Positions 50,159 through 62,270 of a DNA stretch of 64,000 nucleotides are shown here, one piece after another; the stretch's first letter is position 1, and each line of letters opens with the position of its first letter. Under the pieces are notes generated by a model that made no database searches, was not told where the DNA came from, and was given only the letters and a program-made list of their open reading frames with translations. Source of the DNA: Promicromonospora soli (lineage in GTDB: Bacteria > Actinomycetota > Actinomycetes > Actinomycetales > Cellulomonadaceae); contig NZ_BNAS01000002.1 in NCBI RefSeq assembly GCF_014653785.1, positions 656,807-720,806 on the forward strand, in the 5' to 3' direction. Made by a program: the position numbers and the translations under genes.

Positions 50159-51402
50159 GCATGCCGCGCGGTCCCGAAGGTCGGGGGCGCGCCGTCGGCG
50201 GACTGTGCATCACCGAGCTCGTCAGCTGGGGCGTCCTCTACTACACCGTCCCGGCCACGCTGCCGTCGCTGGTCGAGCAGACCGGCTGGAGCGCAACCCA
50301 GATCATGACCGGCTTCACCGCCGGGCTGCTGGTCAACGCCGCCGCGACCGTACCCGTCGGCCGGCTCATCGACCGGCACGGTCCACGCTGGGTCATGACC
50401 GCCGGCTCGGTGCTCGGTGCCGTCGCACTGGTGGCCGTGGCTGCTTCCACCGAACCCAGATGGTTCGCCGCGGCGTGGATGCTCGCCGGCCTCGCGCAGG
50501 CCTGCCTGCTCTACCCGCCGGCCTTCACAGCGCTGACCAGGTGGTACGGGCCGGGTCGTGTCCGCCCCCTCACCATCCTCGTTCTCACGGCCGGGCTGGC
50601 AAGCACCGTCTTCGCGCCCATCACGGCCGAGCTCACCACTGAGCTGGGCTGGCGGGATGCCTATCTGGTGCTCGCGGCACTGATGCTCTTCGTCACCGCT
50701 CCGATCCACGTGGTCACTCTCAACCTGCCCTGGCCCGCCGCGCGAGTCACCGACCGGCCCGGAGACGCCGGACATATCCGCCAGGTCACCTCCACCAGAG
50801 GGTTCCGGCTGCTCGCTCTCGCCTTCGCCGTGACCGGACTCGGTCTGTACGCCGCGACGACGAACCTGGTGCCTCTGCTGGTCGATCGCGGCATCGATCC
50901 CACGACCGCGGCCACCGTTCTCGGCCTGTGCGGCGCCGGCCAGCTGCTCGGCCGGGTCGGGTTTCCGGCACTGACCCGACGCACGCAGCCGCATGTTCGC
51001 GATGTCGCGATCCTGACGGCTGCTTCGGTCAGCGTCGTTGTGCTTGCCCTCAGCCCCGGCGCGCTGCTCCCTGCCATCGCCACGGCGGTCTTCGCCGGCG
51101 CAGCCCGAGGCGCCTTCACCCTAATCCAGGCCTCAGCCGTCGCCGACCGCTGGGGCACGCGTGACTTCGGAACGATCAACGCGTTGGCCACCACGCCGGC
51201 CGCGATCGCCATCGCCCTCGCACCGGCCACCGGTGCTGCACTGGCTGAATGGGCCGGCGGCTACACACTCGCCTGGCTGCTCCTCGGCGGCCTCGTCGCG
51301 ATTGGCGCCCTTCTCGTCACGGGCACCGCGCCGCCCGGCCCTCCGGCGCCGGAACCCGGCGGCACGCCATCCGAACCTGGCGGCGCGACGGACTCCACCT
51401 AG
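50155..51402 (+). CDS. MFS transporter
   Basis: A 415-residue major facilitator with twelve predicted helices (for example ELVSWGVLYYTVPATLPSL, VGRLIDRHGPRWVMTAGSVLGAVALVAVAA, GFRLLALAFAVTGLGLYA and YTLAWLLLGGLVAIGALLV). The A-motif-like GRLIDRHGPR lies between helices 2 and 3. It resembles CynX/NimT- or NreB-like transporters but the substrate is unknown. It is translationally coupled to the acetyltransferase gene (GTGA overlap), implying joint handling of a toxic or signalling amine. The C-terminus is proline-rich. Confidence 0.9.
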   Translation: MSMPRGPEGRGRAVGGLCITELVSWGVLYYTVPATLPSLVEQTGWSATQIMTGFTAGLLVNAAATVPVGRLIDRHGPRWVMTAGSVLGAVALVAVAASTEPRWFAAAWMLAGLAQACLLYPPAFTALTRWYGPGRVRPLTILVLTAGLASTVFAPITAELTTELGWRDAYLVLAALMLFVTAPIHVVTLNLPWPAARVTDRPGDAGHIRQVTSTRGFRLLALAFAVTGLGLYAATTNLVPLLVDRGIDPTTAATVLGLCGAGQLLGRVGFPALTRRTQPHVRDVAILTAASVSVVVLALSPGALLPAIATAVFAGAARGAFTLIQASAVADRWGTRDFGTINALATTPAAIAIALAPATGAALAEWAGGYTLAWLLLGGLVAIGALLVTGTAPPGPPAPEPGGTPSEPGGATDST

Positions 51403-51498
51403 GAGTGGAATCCCGTGAAGCACCAGGTTGCCGCGCCGGAACCCGGAAATGACTGCGCCCACCGAGAGCCGAATGTATTCGGCCCTGGTGGGCAGTGG

Positions 51499-51571
51499 TG
51501 GAGCCAGCGGGACTCGAACCCGCAACCCCCTGCTTGCAAAGCAGGTGCGCTACCAATTGCGCCATGGCCCC
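51499..51571 (-). tRNA. tRNA-Ala (anticodon TGC)
   Basis: Minus strand: acceptor GGGGCCA pairs with TGGCTCC (one G-T), D-arm GCGCAATTGGTAGCGC, anticodon stem-loop CTGCTTTGCAAGCAG with TGC, and T-arm GCGGGTTCGAGTCCCGC. 73 bases without CCA. It lies 12 bases beyond the DLW-39 gene. Confidence 0.95.
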
Positions 51572-51583
51572 GGTGAGGGCCGC

Positions 51584-51703
51584 TCAGTCGATCGAGTCGG
51601 TGACCTCGGACCAGAGATCGCGCCCGGCTGCGTCCTCACTCAGCTTGCGCCAGAGAACGTAGCCGGCACCGGCCGCGAGCAGCACTACGAGCAGCTTCTT
51701 CAC
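51584..51703 (-). CDS. DLW-39 family protein
   Basis: A 39-residue peptide. It starts at GTG 51703 with AGGAGGAA upstream and has an N-terminal membrane-like helix (KKLLVVLLAAGAGYVLW), the basic RK and the signature GRDLWSEVTDSID. DLW-39 peptides sit between tRNA-Ile and tRNA-Ala in actinobacteria; their function is unknown. Its position here, between the same two tRNAs and near gyrA, fits exactly. Confidence 0.92.
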   Translation of the reverse strand: MKKLLVVLLAAGAGYVLWRKLSEDAAGRDLWSEVTDSID

Positions 51704-51738
51704 GAGTTCCTCCTGAGGAGCCTCTGCAGGTCCGGGAG

Positions 51739-51812
51739 TGGGGCTAGGAGGACTTGAACCTCCGACCTCTTCCTTATCAGGGAAGCGCTCTAACCGTCTG
51801 AGCTATAGCCCC
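51739..51812 (-). tRNA. tRNA-Ile (anticodon GAT)
   Basis: Minus strand: acceptor GGGGCTA pairs with TAGCCCC, D-arm AGCTCAGACGGTTAGAGC, anticodon stem-loop TTCCCTGATAAGGAA with GAT, and T-arm GGAGGTTCAAGTCCTCC. 74 bases without CCA. Confidence 0.95.
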
Positions 51813-51963
51813 GGGCGAGCGTTCCGCACGCTCACGCGACACTGGAGATTACCCCAGGTAGGGACGATGTCCCAAACCGAAATCACGGTCCGCGGTGTGA
51901 CGTGCATCGAGTCGTGCGTGATGGCGCACGGGAACGCTCTGGGTGACGCCGACGAGGCGTGGT

Positions 51964-53220
51964 TCAGTCGTCGGTCAGCGTCATGTGGACGCCGCCGACG
52001 AGTGCTGCCGTGATGTTGTACAGGAACGCCATGATGGTCGCGATCGCCGTCAGCAGCACGATGTTGCAGATGCTGATCAGGGTCGCGAGCGAGATGACGC
52101 GGGGGAACTCCACGAACTGCGTGAGGTTCACGTTGCTCTGCGGCCCCACGGCGTCCTCCACGAAGCTCTGCACGGTGGTGAACACGCCGAAGCCGTCGAG
52201 AACCGACCAGAAAACCGCGGTGGCGACCACTGTCATGATCGCTATCGCGACGGCCAGCAGGAACGCCAGCTTCATGACGGACCACGGGTCCACACGGGAG
52301 ATCGCGAGACGCACACGTCGGGGGCCGGCCGGAGCCGGAGCCGGACGCGGCACCTCGGGCGTGGGGGTCGACGCCGGGTGCGTGGGCGCCTGCGGCCCCG
52401 GAGCGGCCGGAGCGCCGGTCGGGGTGGCAGTGCCGCGTACGCCGCCCGCCGTGTAGTGCATCTCGGGCCGCGGCTGAGGCTCGCTCGGAGCCGGAACCGT
52501 CTGCGCGTCGTCGTCTGGCATGATCGAGGACACCTTCTTCGCGGCACTGCGGGCTACGTCGAGGGCAGCCTGGGCAGCCTTCATCGCGCCGGCCTTCACG
52601 CCGTCCGCGGCACCCGCGGGGGCTGGGGCGTCCGGCGCCGGAACTCTGTTCCACGACTTCGCGTCGGGCTCAGGCACGGTGGCGCTCTGCGGCGTCGGGG
52701 CATCGGTCTTCTCCGATACACGCCCGATCGCGGAGACGAGGCCGGGAGGAGTCTTGGCCTCATCGTTCGCCGCTGTCTCCGGCTGCGCAGGCTTCGACTC
52801 CTTGCCCGCGCGGCCTGCCTCGTAGGCCGAACGCCAGACGCCACCGGTCGTGGGTATGTCCGTACCCGAGTCGCGCGGCGTCGTCGGGGCCGGCGCCTTG
52901 GTCTCGGGCTTGGCCTCGACCACCTTCACCGACGGCGACGGCGACGCGACCACTATCGGCTCCGACAGCTTCTCACCACTCTTGGCCGCGGCGGGCGTGG
53001 ACGCCTCACCGGTCGAGCCGGTACCCGGGTTGGCCTGGTTGGCCTTCGCCGAGCCGTTCGACCCGGAACTCTTGTCCGAACCGGTCTCGACCGATGCGGC
53101 TTCCGGGGTCTCGGCTGGAGCCTTGTCCTCGGTCAGATCCTTGCGATCCCGGGTGATCTCCAGGTCTTCCTCGAGGGCGGGCGGCGCGGTGCGCACGGGC
53201 CCGCTCTTGTCACTCGTCAT
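51964..53220 (-). CDS. DUF3566 domain membrane protein
   Basis: A 418-residue protein. Residues about 1-290 are a disordered, proline/alanine/serine/lysine-rich region. The C-terminal domain (RVRLAISRVDPWSVMKLAFLLAVAIAIMTVVATAVFWSVLDGFGVF, TQFVEFPRVISLATLISICNIVLLTAIATIMAFLYNITAALVGGVHMTLTDD) with two membrane helices is DUF3566. This family follows gyrA in actinobacteria and is of unknown function, with links to division or envelope. Its ATG touches the gyrA stop (TGATG), so it is co-translated. Confidence 0.93.
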   Translation of the reverse strand: MTSDKSGPVRTAPPALEEDLEITRDRKDLTEDKAPAETPEAASVETGSDKSSGSNGSAKANQANPGTGSTGEASTPAAAKSGEKLSEPIVVASPSPSVKVVEAKPETKAPAPTTPRDSGTDIPTTGGVWRSAYEAGRAGKESKPAQPETAANDEAKTPPGLVSAIGRVSEKTDAPTPQSATVPEPDAKSWNRVPAPDAPAPAGAADGVKAGAMKAAQAALDVARSAAKKVSSIMPDDDAQTVPAPSEPQPRPEMHYTAGGVRGTATPTGAPAAPGPQAPTHPASTPTPEVPRPAPAPAGPRRVRLAISRVDPWSVMKLAFLLAVAIAIMTVVATAVFWSVLDGFGVFTTVQSFVEDAVGPQSNVNLTQFVEFPRVISLATLISICNIVLLTAIATIMAFLYNITAALVGGVHMTLTDD

Positions 53221-55880
53221 CAGCTGTCCTCGCGTCCGGTGCTGTCCTGCTCTGGGGTGCTCGGAACTTCGTCGGGGGTCGGAATCCCTTCCACGGTAAC
53301 CCGCTCAGCGGGATCGCCGTCGGAGTTCTCGTCCAGAGCACCCGTCGCATCACCCGCGTCCTCACGCTCCGCGTTGCGCGCGACGGCGATTATCCTGTCC
53401 CCCTTGTCCGGCTTTGCGAAGGTTACTCCCTGTGTGTTCCTGCCGGTGAGGTTGACCTCGGCAACTGCCGAACGCACGATCTTGCCGCGCTCCATGATGA
53501 CCAGCACCTCGTCGTCGGCGTGCGTGACGAGCGCCCCCACAAGATCGCCGCGCGCCTCGACGAGGTTGGCGACCTTGATGCCGAGGCCACCGCGGCCCTG
53601 GATCCGGTACTCCGAGATGCGGGTCCGCTTGGCGAAGCCGCCCTCGGTGACGACAAAGAGATCGGCCCCGTCGATGACAACCGCGGCGGACAGCAGCTCG
53701 TCCTCCTCCCGGAACTTCATGCCGGTGACGCCGGAGGTGGCGCGACCCAGCGGGCGGATCGACTCGTCGTCCGCGTGGAAGCGGATCGACTGGCCCTTGC
53801 GCGACACCAGGATGAGGTCGTCGTCGGCATTCACCAGGCGGGCCGAGACCAGCTCGTCCGCAGCGCCGTCGGCGTCCTCCCGCAGGTTGATCGCGATGAG
53901 ACCGCCCGAACGGGGCGAGTTGTACTCGCTCAGGCGGGTCTTCTTCACGAGCCCGCGACGCGTGGCCAGGACCAGGTACTCCGCGGCCTCGTAGTCGGGG
54001 ATGTCGAGCACCTGGGCGATCTTCTCGCCGGGCTGGAAGGCAAGCAGGTTCGCGACATGCTGACCCTTGGCGTCCCGGCCGCCCTCTGGCAGCTCGTAGC
54101 CCTTCGCCCGGTAGACCCGGCCGAGGTTGGTGAAGAACAGCATCCAGTGGTGGGTGGTCGTCGTGAAGAAGTGGTCCACGATGTCGTCCTCGCGCAGCTG
54201 CGTGCCGCGCACACCCTTGCCGCCACGCTTCTGCGAGCGGTAGTTGTCCGTCCGCGTCCGCTTGGCGTAACCGCCTCGCGTGATCGTGACGACCACGTCC
54301 TCCTCGGGGATGAGGTCCTCCATCGACATGTCGCCGTCGTACGGGAGGATCGTGGTGCGACGCTCGTCGCCCCAGCGGTCGGTGACCTCGTCGAGCTCCT
54401 CGCCCACGATGGACCGCTGGCGGTCCGGCTTGGCGAGGATGTCCTGGTAGTCGTCGATCTCGGCCTGGAGCCGGGCGTGGTCGTTGAGGATCTTCTGTCG
54501 CTCGAGGGCCGCCAGACGGCGCAGCTGGAGCGCGAGGATCGCGTTCGCCTGCTGGTCGTCGATGGTGAGCAGCTCCATCAGGCCCGTCCGCGCCTCGTCG
54601 GCATCGGGGGAGCGGCGGATCAGCGCGATGACCTCGTCGAGCGCATCGAGGGCCTTGAGGTAGCCCTCGTAGATGTGGATCTGGTCCTGCGCCTCCTTGA
54701 GGAGGTACTCGGTGCGCCGGCGCACGACCTCGATCTGGTGCGTGGTCCAGTGCCGCACGAACGCGTCGATGCTGAGTGTGCGGGGCACCTCGTCGACCAG
54801 CGCGAGCATGTTCGCGCTGAAGTTCTCCTGCAGCTGCGTGTGCTTGTACAGGTTGTTCAGCACGACCTTCGCCACGGCGTCGCGCTTGAGCACGATCACC
54901 AGGCGCTGGCCGGTGCGGCCCGACGTCTCGTCGCGGATGTCGGCGATGCCCTGGATACGGCCATCGTTCACGAGGTCCGCGACCTTCGACGCCAGGTTGT
55001 CCGGGTTCACCATGTACGGCAGCTCGGTGATGACCAGGCAGATCCGGTTCTGGATCTCCTCGACGTTCACCACCGCGCGCATCGTGATCGACCCGCGGCC
55101 CGTGCGGTAGGCATCCTCGATGCCCTTGTGCCCCAGGATCTGGGCGCCCGACGGGAAGTCCGGCCCCTTGATGCGCTCCATGAGCGCCTCGAGCAGCTCC
55201 TCGCGCGTGGCCTCGGGGTGGGCGAGGTGCCATCGCACGCCGTCGGCCACCTCGCGCAGGTTGTGCGGCGGGATGTTCGTGGCCATACCGACGGCGATGC
55301 CGGCTGAGCCGTTGACCAGCAGGTTCGGGATACGCGCCGGGAGGACCACCGGCTCCTGCGTGCGGCCGTCGTAGTTGGGCCGGAAGTCGACGGTGCCCTT
55401 CTCGATGTCGCGCACCATCTCCAGTGCGAGCGGCGCCATCTTGCACTCGGTGTACCGCGGGGCGGCCGCGGGGTCGTTGCCCGGCGAGCCGAAGTTGCCC
55501 TGGCCCGCGACCAGCGGGTAGCGCAGCACCCAGTCCTGGACCAGGCGGACCAGGGTGTCGTAGATCGCGGTGTCACCGTGCGGGTGGTACTTACCCATGA
55601 CGTCGCCGACGACGCGCGAGCACTTGGAGAACGCGCGGTCAGGGCGGTAGCCGCCGTCGTACATCGCATAGATGACGCGGCGATGCACGGGCTTGAGGCC
55701 GTCGCGCACATCGGGCAGCGCGCGGCCCACGATCACGCTCATCGCGTAGTCGAGGTACGACCGCTGCATCTCCAACTGCAGGTCAACCTGCTCGACGCGG
55801 CCGTGGTGCACCGCGATCCGCGCGTCGTCGATGGGAATGCCGTCGTCGGAGTTCTCCACGCCGGGGGTCTCGTCCGTCAC
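53220..55880 (-). CDS. gyrA: DNA gyrase subunit A
   Basis: Breaks and rejoins DNA during negative supercoiling. The 886-residue protein has the winged-helix active site with Tyr143 ([10 protein letters not shown]) and the quinolone-determining region [18 protein letters not shown], where Thr104 occupies the Ser83 place of E. coli GyrA and Asp108 the Asp87 place. The C-terminal domain shows six-bladed propeller motifs such as [20 protein letters not shown] (the GyrA box QRRGGKG appears as QKRGGKG). The acidic tail is typical of actinobacteria. It is 119 bases downstream of gyrB. Confidence 0.97.
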   Translation of the reverse strand: MTDETPGVENSDDGIPIDDARIAVHHGRVEQVDLQLEMQRSYLDYAMSVIVGRALPDVRDGLKPVHRRVIYAMYDGGYRPDRAFSKCSRVVGDVMGKYHPHGDTAIYDTLVRLVQDWVLRYPLVAGQGNFGSPGNDPAAAPRYTECKMAPLALEMVRDIEKGTVDFRPNYDGRTQEPVVLPARIPNLLVNGSAGIAVGMATNIPPHNLREVADGVRWHLAHPEATREELLEALMERIKGPDFPSGAQILGHKGIEDAYRTGRGSITMRAVVNVEEIQNRICLVITELPYMVNPDNLASKVADLVNDGRIQGIADIRDETSGRTGQRLVIVLKRDAVAKVVLNNLYKHTQLQENFSANMLALVDEVPRTLSIDAFVRHWTTHQIEVVRRRTEYLLKEAQDQIHIYEGYLKALDALDEVIALIRRSPDADEARTGLMELLTIDDQQANAILALQLRRLAALERQKILNDHARLQAEIDDYQDILAKPDRQRSIVGEELDEVTDRWGDERRTTILPYDGDMSMEDLIPEEDVVVTITRGGYAKRTRTDNYRSQKRGGKGVRGTQLREDDIVDHFFTTTTHHWMLFFTNLGRVYRAKGYELPEGGRDAKGQHVANLLAFQPGEKIAQVLDIPDYEAAEYLVLATRRGLVKKTRLSEYNSPRSGGLIAINLREDADGAADELVSARLVNADDDLILVSRKGQSIRFHADDESIRPLGRATSGVTGMKFREEDELLSAAVVIDGADLFVVTEGGFAKRTRISEYRIQGRGGLGIKVANLVEARGDLVGALVTHADDEVLVIMERGKIVRSAVAEVNLTGRNTQGVTFAKPDKGDRIIAVARNAEREDAGDATGALDENSDGDPAERVTVEGIPTPDEVPSTPEQDSTGREDS

Positions 55881-55999
55881 CGTCTGTACTTCCTTTCCAC
55901 GCCGACAGGCGTGTCACTTCGTCTCCTGGGCCACCATCTCCGTGCCCGACGCCGGCCGCCCGGTAGGGCGATCGGCGTCGGCGCTCGCAAGCTCGTTCC

Positions 56000-58663
<2,664 letters not shown>

Positions 58664-59323
58664 GTGAAGAAGCTTCTAGCCGGCGGAACTCTCGCCGTTC
58701 TGGTTTTCGGCGGCTTTGTCGCCACCGCTGCCCCCGCATCGGCGCACAAGCCCGATGCCGTTGGAGTCTGCGACGCCGCGGCCAACGTCTCCTATGTCTC
58801 TGCTGATGCGGTCATGTACCCGGCCGACGCCAGTGTCGTCGTAACCATCGATGGCACGCAGGTCGAAGCGGGCACGTTCGAAGAGATCGGCTACAAGTCT
58901 GGTAGCAACCAGACGCAATACGAGTACAGCTACTCCAACAAGTTCGACACTCTCGACCCGACGATCGACCACACGTGGTCCGTCTCGTTCGACTCGCCCG
59001 ATGGCCAGGGCGTCAAGGAATTCGGCGACACCATCGCTGCTTGCGTCCAGGCAGCACCGACCCCGGAGCCGTCGCCGAGCGAGCCCCCGGTCACCGAGCC
59101 CGAGCCCTCGGAGGAGCCGACGCCGGAGCCGAGCGCCACGCCCAGCGAGGAGGCCGTGGTGCCGTCCGCCGAGCCGTCCGCGTCGCCCAGCCCCGCCGCT
59201 GAGGAGCCCCCGGTGCTCGCCGCGACCGGTGCGACCGTCGGTGGCGCCATCGCGTTCGCGGCGCTGCTCGCCGCCGGTGGCATCGCCCTGGTCTGGGCCC
59301 GCAAGCGCATGCAGAACGCCTGA
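58664..59323 (+). CDS. Surface protein with LAXTG-type sorting signal
   Basis: A 219-residue exported protein. Signal peptide: KKLLAGGTLAVLVFGGFVATAAPASA. A beta-rich domain of about 100 residues holds two cysteines (GVCDAA and IAACVQ). A proline/glutamate/serine linker (TPEPSPSEPPVTEPEPSEEPTPEPS and more) spans about 55 residues. The end is a cell-wall sorting signal: LAATG, a hydrophobic helix (GGAIAFAALLAAGGIALVWA) and basic RKRMQNA. LAXTG is the class E sortase motif, and a class E sortase is encoded at 43944-44774. GTG 58664 has AAGGG upstream. It is monocistronic, ended by a terminator. Confidence 0.88.
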   Translation: MKKLLAGGTLAVLVFGGFVATAAPASAHKPDAVGVCDAAANVSYVSADAVMYPADASVVVTIDGTQVEAGTFEEIGYKSGSNQTQYEYSYSNKFDTLDPTIDHTWSVSFDSPDGQGVKEFGDTIAACVQAAPTPEPSPSEPPVTEPEPSEEPTPEPSATPSEEAVVPSAEPSASPSPAAEEPPVLAATGATVGGAIAFAALLAAGGIALVWARKRMQNA

Positions 59324-59367
59324 GCAAGTACACCCCAGGCTGCGCTGAGGCGCCGCTGAACTGAGAA

Positions 59368-59400
59368 GGGCTCCCCGGCCTCGGCCGGGGAGCCCTTTTT
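59368..59400 (+). terminator. Rho-independent terminator of the surface protein gene
   Basis: GGGCTCCCCGGCC and GGCCGGGGAGCCC pair perfectly around TC, followed by TTTTT (59396-59400), 45 bases after the stop. Confidence 0.93.
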
Positions 59401-59448
59401 GCGTCTCCCTCCGCCGGTGCGCGACCGCCGCCCGAGCCCGACCCGAGA

Positions 59449-59991
59449 TCAGCCCCAGGTGTCCCGCGGCCCCGGTCCGCGCACGGAACGAGGACCCCGG
59501 CGGAACCCGGGTCCGGCCGGCCCGAGGACGGTGACTTCCTCGACCACGCCCTCCCCGATCTCCTCCGCCATGCGCCGCACCAGCGTCGGTGCGAGCAGAC
59601 GAAGCTGGGTTGCCCAGGCCGTCGAGTCCGCGCGCACCACGAGCACCTTGTCCTCGAACGTCTCGGGCGTGCAGTGGTCGGCAATCTCCGGACCTACGAC
59701 CTCCCGCCACCGGCCCATGACGCCCCCGACCGACACCTCCTCGGTCCAGCCCTTCTCGCGCAGGAGCCGGCCGACCACCGACCCGAGAAGCTGCGGGTCC
59801 CGGGCACCCGGACCCGATCCGCTCGACCGGGGCTCGGCCAAGGGCGAGCGGCGCGAGGGGGATCCGGGCCGCAGCCCGCGCGCCCGGGCCGCTGCCTTGG
59901 CGCGATTCAGTGCGGCCCGTGCCACCTCCGAAGCCGGCGTCAGGCTGGGCTCAGAGTTATCCACAGGCCCCTGTGGAGATTCGTCAGTCAC
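59449..59991 (-). CDS. dciA: DciA/DUF721 family helicase-loading protein
   Basis: DciA loads or activates the replicative helicase in bacteria lacking DnaC/DnaI. The 180-residue protein has a basic, disordered N-terminal half and the DUF721 core ([74 protein letters not shown]). It overlaps recF by eight bases, a standard arrangement here. A perfect DnaA box (59957-59965) lies near its 5' end. The C-terminus is glycine/arginine-rich. Confidence 0.92.
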   Translation of the reverse strand: MTDESPQGPVDNSEPSLTPASEVARAALNRAKAAARARGLRPGSPSRRSPLAEPRSSGSGPGARDPQLLGSVVGRLLREKGWTEEVSVGGVMGRWREVVGPEIADHCTPETFEDKVLVVRADSTAWATQLRLLAPTLVRRMAEEIGEGVVEEVTVLGPAGPGFRRGPRSVRGPGPRDTWG

Positions 59992-61222
59992 GGGTCACCG
60001 TCCCGGGTTCCACGTGAAACCGTACGCCGTCGAGCACCTTCGGGATGTCCTCGGGCACTGCTGCCGTCACCAGCACCTGACGGGCCGGGAGCACCAGGTC
60101 CGCAAGCCGCTCCCGGCGTCGGACGTCGAGCTCGGCGAACACGTCGTCGAGGATCAGCACCGGGTCGGCGTCGGTGCCCAGATCGGGGTCCCAGAATGCG
60201 GGTGAATCCGCCGAATTCTGCGGATCTCCGCCGAGGAGACGGAACGATGCGAGCCGCAGCGCGAGCGCAAACGACCAGGATTCGCCATGGCTCGCGTAGC
60301 CCTTCGCGGGCAGTCCGCCGAGGGTCAGGACCAGGTCGTCCCGGTGCGGGCCGACCAGGCTCACTCCTCGCTCGAGCTCCTGCGGCCGAGCCGACACGAG
60401 AGCCTCCAGGAGCAGGTCACGCAGGTGTCCGACGTCCGCAAAGTTATCCCCAGAGCCTGTGGATAACTCCGGTGGATTACCCTCCGAGAGCGCCGGCAGA
60501 GAGGATCGATATGCAATCTCCGCGTCCCCGTCGGCATCGCTCACCTGCTCGTACGCAGAGGCGACGGCCGGTCGCAATGCGTCGACGAGCTGGACCCGGA
60601 GTGACAGGATCTCCGCACCGAGCTCGGCCAGCCTGGCGTCCCATACATCGAGTGTCGCCAGCTCGGCTGCCGCGGCATTCTCGGACCGCGACGAGCCGCC
60701 GGAACGGCGTGACGCCCGAGCCGACTTGAGGAGCGCGGAACGCTGCCGCAGCACCCGCTCGTAGTCGGAGAGCACGGCGGACACCCGCGGCATCATCAAG
60801 ACCAGGAGCTGGTCCAGGAACCGCCGTCGGCCGTCCGGATCTCCCTTGACCAGGGCGAGGTCCTCGGGCGCGAAGAGAACCGTGCGCAGCAACCCGAGGA
60901 TGTCCCGCGCGCGCACCGGCTGGCCGCGGTTGATCCGGGCGCGGTTCGCCTTTCCCTGCGTGATCTCTACCTCTACGGTGCTCGCACGATCGCCGCGGAC
61001 GATCCGCGTCCGCACAACGGCGCGGTCGGCACCTGACCGGACGAGAGGCGCGTCCGTGGCCACACGGTGCGAACCGAGGGTCGCGACGTAGCCGATCGCC
61101 TCGACGAGGTTGGTCTTGCCCCGGCCATTGCGTCCTACGAACGCGTTGACTCCGGGCTCAAGCTCCACGTCGACCGACGCATACGACCGAAAGTCCAGTA
61201 GGGAGAGGTGGGAGACGTACAT
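59984..61222 (-). CDS. recF: DNA replication/repair protein RecF
   Basis: SMC-like ATPase that helps load RecA at gaps. The 412-residue protein has Walker A at residues 30-38 (GRNGRGKTN), the ABC-type signature region ([13 protein letters not shown] and [17 protein letters not shown]) and the Walker [22 protein letters not shown] near the C-terminus. The order dnaN-gnd-recF is common in actinobacteria. It overlaps dciA. One perfect and one near-perfect DnaA box lie inside (60444-60466). Confidence 0.96.
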   Translation of the reverse strand: MYVSHLSLLDFRSYASVDVELEPGVNAFVGRNGRGKTNLVEAIGYVATLGSHRVATDAPLVRSGADRAVVRTRIVRGDRASTVEVEITQGKANRARINRGQPVRARDILGLLRTVLFAPEDLALVKGDPDGRRRFLDQLLVLMMPRVSAVLSDYERVLRQRSALLKSARASRRSGGSSRSENAAAAELATLDVWDARLAELGAEILSLRVQLVDALRPAVASAYEQVSDADGDAEIAYRSSLPALSEGNPPELSTGSGDNFADVGHLRDLLLEALVSARPQELERGVSLVGPHRDDLVLTLGGLPAKGYASHGESWSFALALRLASFRLLGGDPQNSADSPAFWDPDLGTDADPVLILDDVFAELDVRRRERLADLVLPARQVLVTAAVPEDIPKVLDGVRFHVEPGTVTRD

Positions 61223-61248
61223 CGGTAGGAGATCGTACGTCCCGGCCG

Positions 61249-62145
61249 CTACTCCGCCGACTTCACCGCGTGCCCGCCGAACTGCTGGCGCAGCGCGGCC
61301 ACGGCCTTCATAGCCGGCGACTGCTCCTGGCGGGAGGCAAAGCGTGCGAAGAGAGCGGCGGAGATCACGGGAAGCGGGACAGCCATGTCGATGCCCTCGT
61401 CCACGGTCCAGCGGCCCTCACCGGAGTCGTCCACCCAGTCGTCGAGGAGGGCGAGCTTCGGGTCCTGCTCGAGCGCCTTGACCATGAGGTCGAGGAGCCA
61501 GGAGCGGACGACCGTGCCGCGGCTCCATGCCCTGATGGTGCCGTGTACGTCGGTGATGAGATCCGACTTGGCGGCCAGCAGCTCGTAACCCTCGGCGTAT
61601 GCCTGCATGAGTCCGTACTCGATGCCGTTGTGGACCATCTTGGCGTAGTGGCCCGCGCCCACGCCGCCGGCGTGGACGAAGCCCTCCTCGCGGGGGCCAT
61701 CGGGACGCAGTGCGTCGAAGACCGGCATGACGCTCTCCACGTCCGCGGCCGCTCCACCGACCATCAGGCCATAGCCGTTGTCGAGACCCCAGACGCCGCC
61801 GCTGACACCGACGTCGAGGTAGCCGATGCCGTTCTTGGCAAGTTCCGCGGCCCGCTCCTGGTCCTCCACGTAGTGGGAGTTGCCACCCTCGATCACGATG
61901 TCGCCCTCGGAAAGGATCTCACCGAGGTCGTCGAGCACGCCCCGGGTGGGGTCGCCCGCCGGAACCATGACCCAGACGACCCGCTTCTCCTGCGGAAGTG
62001 CGGCGGCGAGGTCTGCGAGCGTAGCGACGTCGGACACCTCCGGCCGCGGGTCGAAACCGGTGACCTCGATACCGCCCTTGCGCAGGCGGGACCGCATGTT
62101 GTTGCCCATCTTCCCCAGGCCGACCAGGCCGATGTGGGTGACCAT
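61249..62145 (-). CDS. gnd: 6-phosphogluconate dehydrogenase, decarboxylating (short form)
   Basis: Oxidatively decarboxylates 6-phosphogluconate in the pentose phosphate pathway. The 298-residue protein belongs to the short, GndA/YqeC class. The Rossmann motif is [17 protein letters not shown]; downstream lie [31 protein letters not shown], and the catalytic-region [21 protein letters not shown] with Lys and Asn. The coenzyme is probably NAD or NADP; not clear from sequence. The intergenic distance to recF is 26 bases, so they may be co-transcribed. Confidence 0.95.
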   Translation of the reverse strand: MVTHIGLVGLGKMGNNMRSRLRKGGIEVTGFDPRPEVSDVATLADLAAALPQEKRVVWVMVPAGDPTRGVLDDLGEILSEGDIVIEGGNSHYVEDQERAAELAKNGIGYLDVGVSGGVWGLDNGYGLMVGGAAADVESVMPVFDALRPDGPREEGFVHAGGVGAGHYAKMVHNGIEYGLMQAYAEGYELLAAKSDLITDVHGTIRAWSRGTVVRSWLLDLMVKALEQDPKLALLDDWVDDSGEGRWTVDEGIDMAVPLPVISAALFARFASRQEQSPAMKAVAALRQQFGGHAVKSAE

Positions 62146-62270
62146 GTGCGTGAATCCTCCAGGGTCGTTCGACGGGCTCGCTCGTGGCGGCCGTCCTTGG
62201 TGCAGCCCGTGTAGCAGGCTGCCGGTGATCGTGGGGCTGTCGGGACCGTCCGTCGGACGACCCCCGACTG

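Noticed and set aside
53362-55446. Long minus-strand frame of 694 codons within gyrA
   Set aside because: Same strand, other frame, Arg/Gly/Pro-rich; a shadow of gyrA codon bias.
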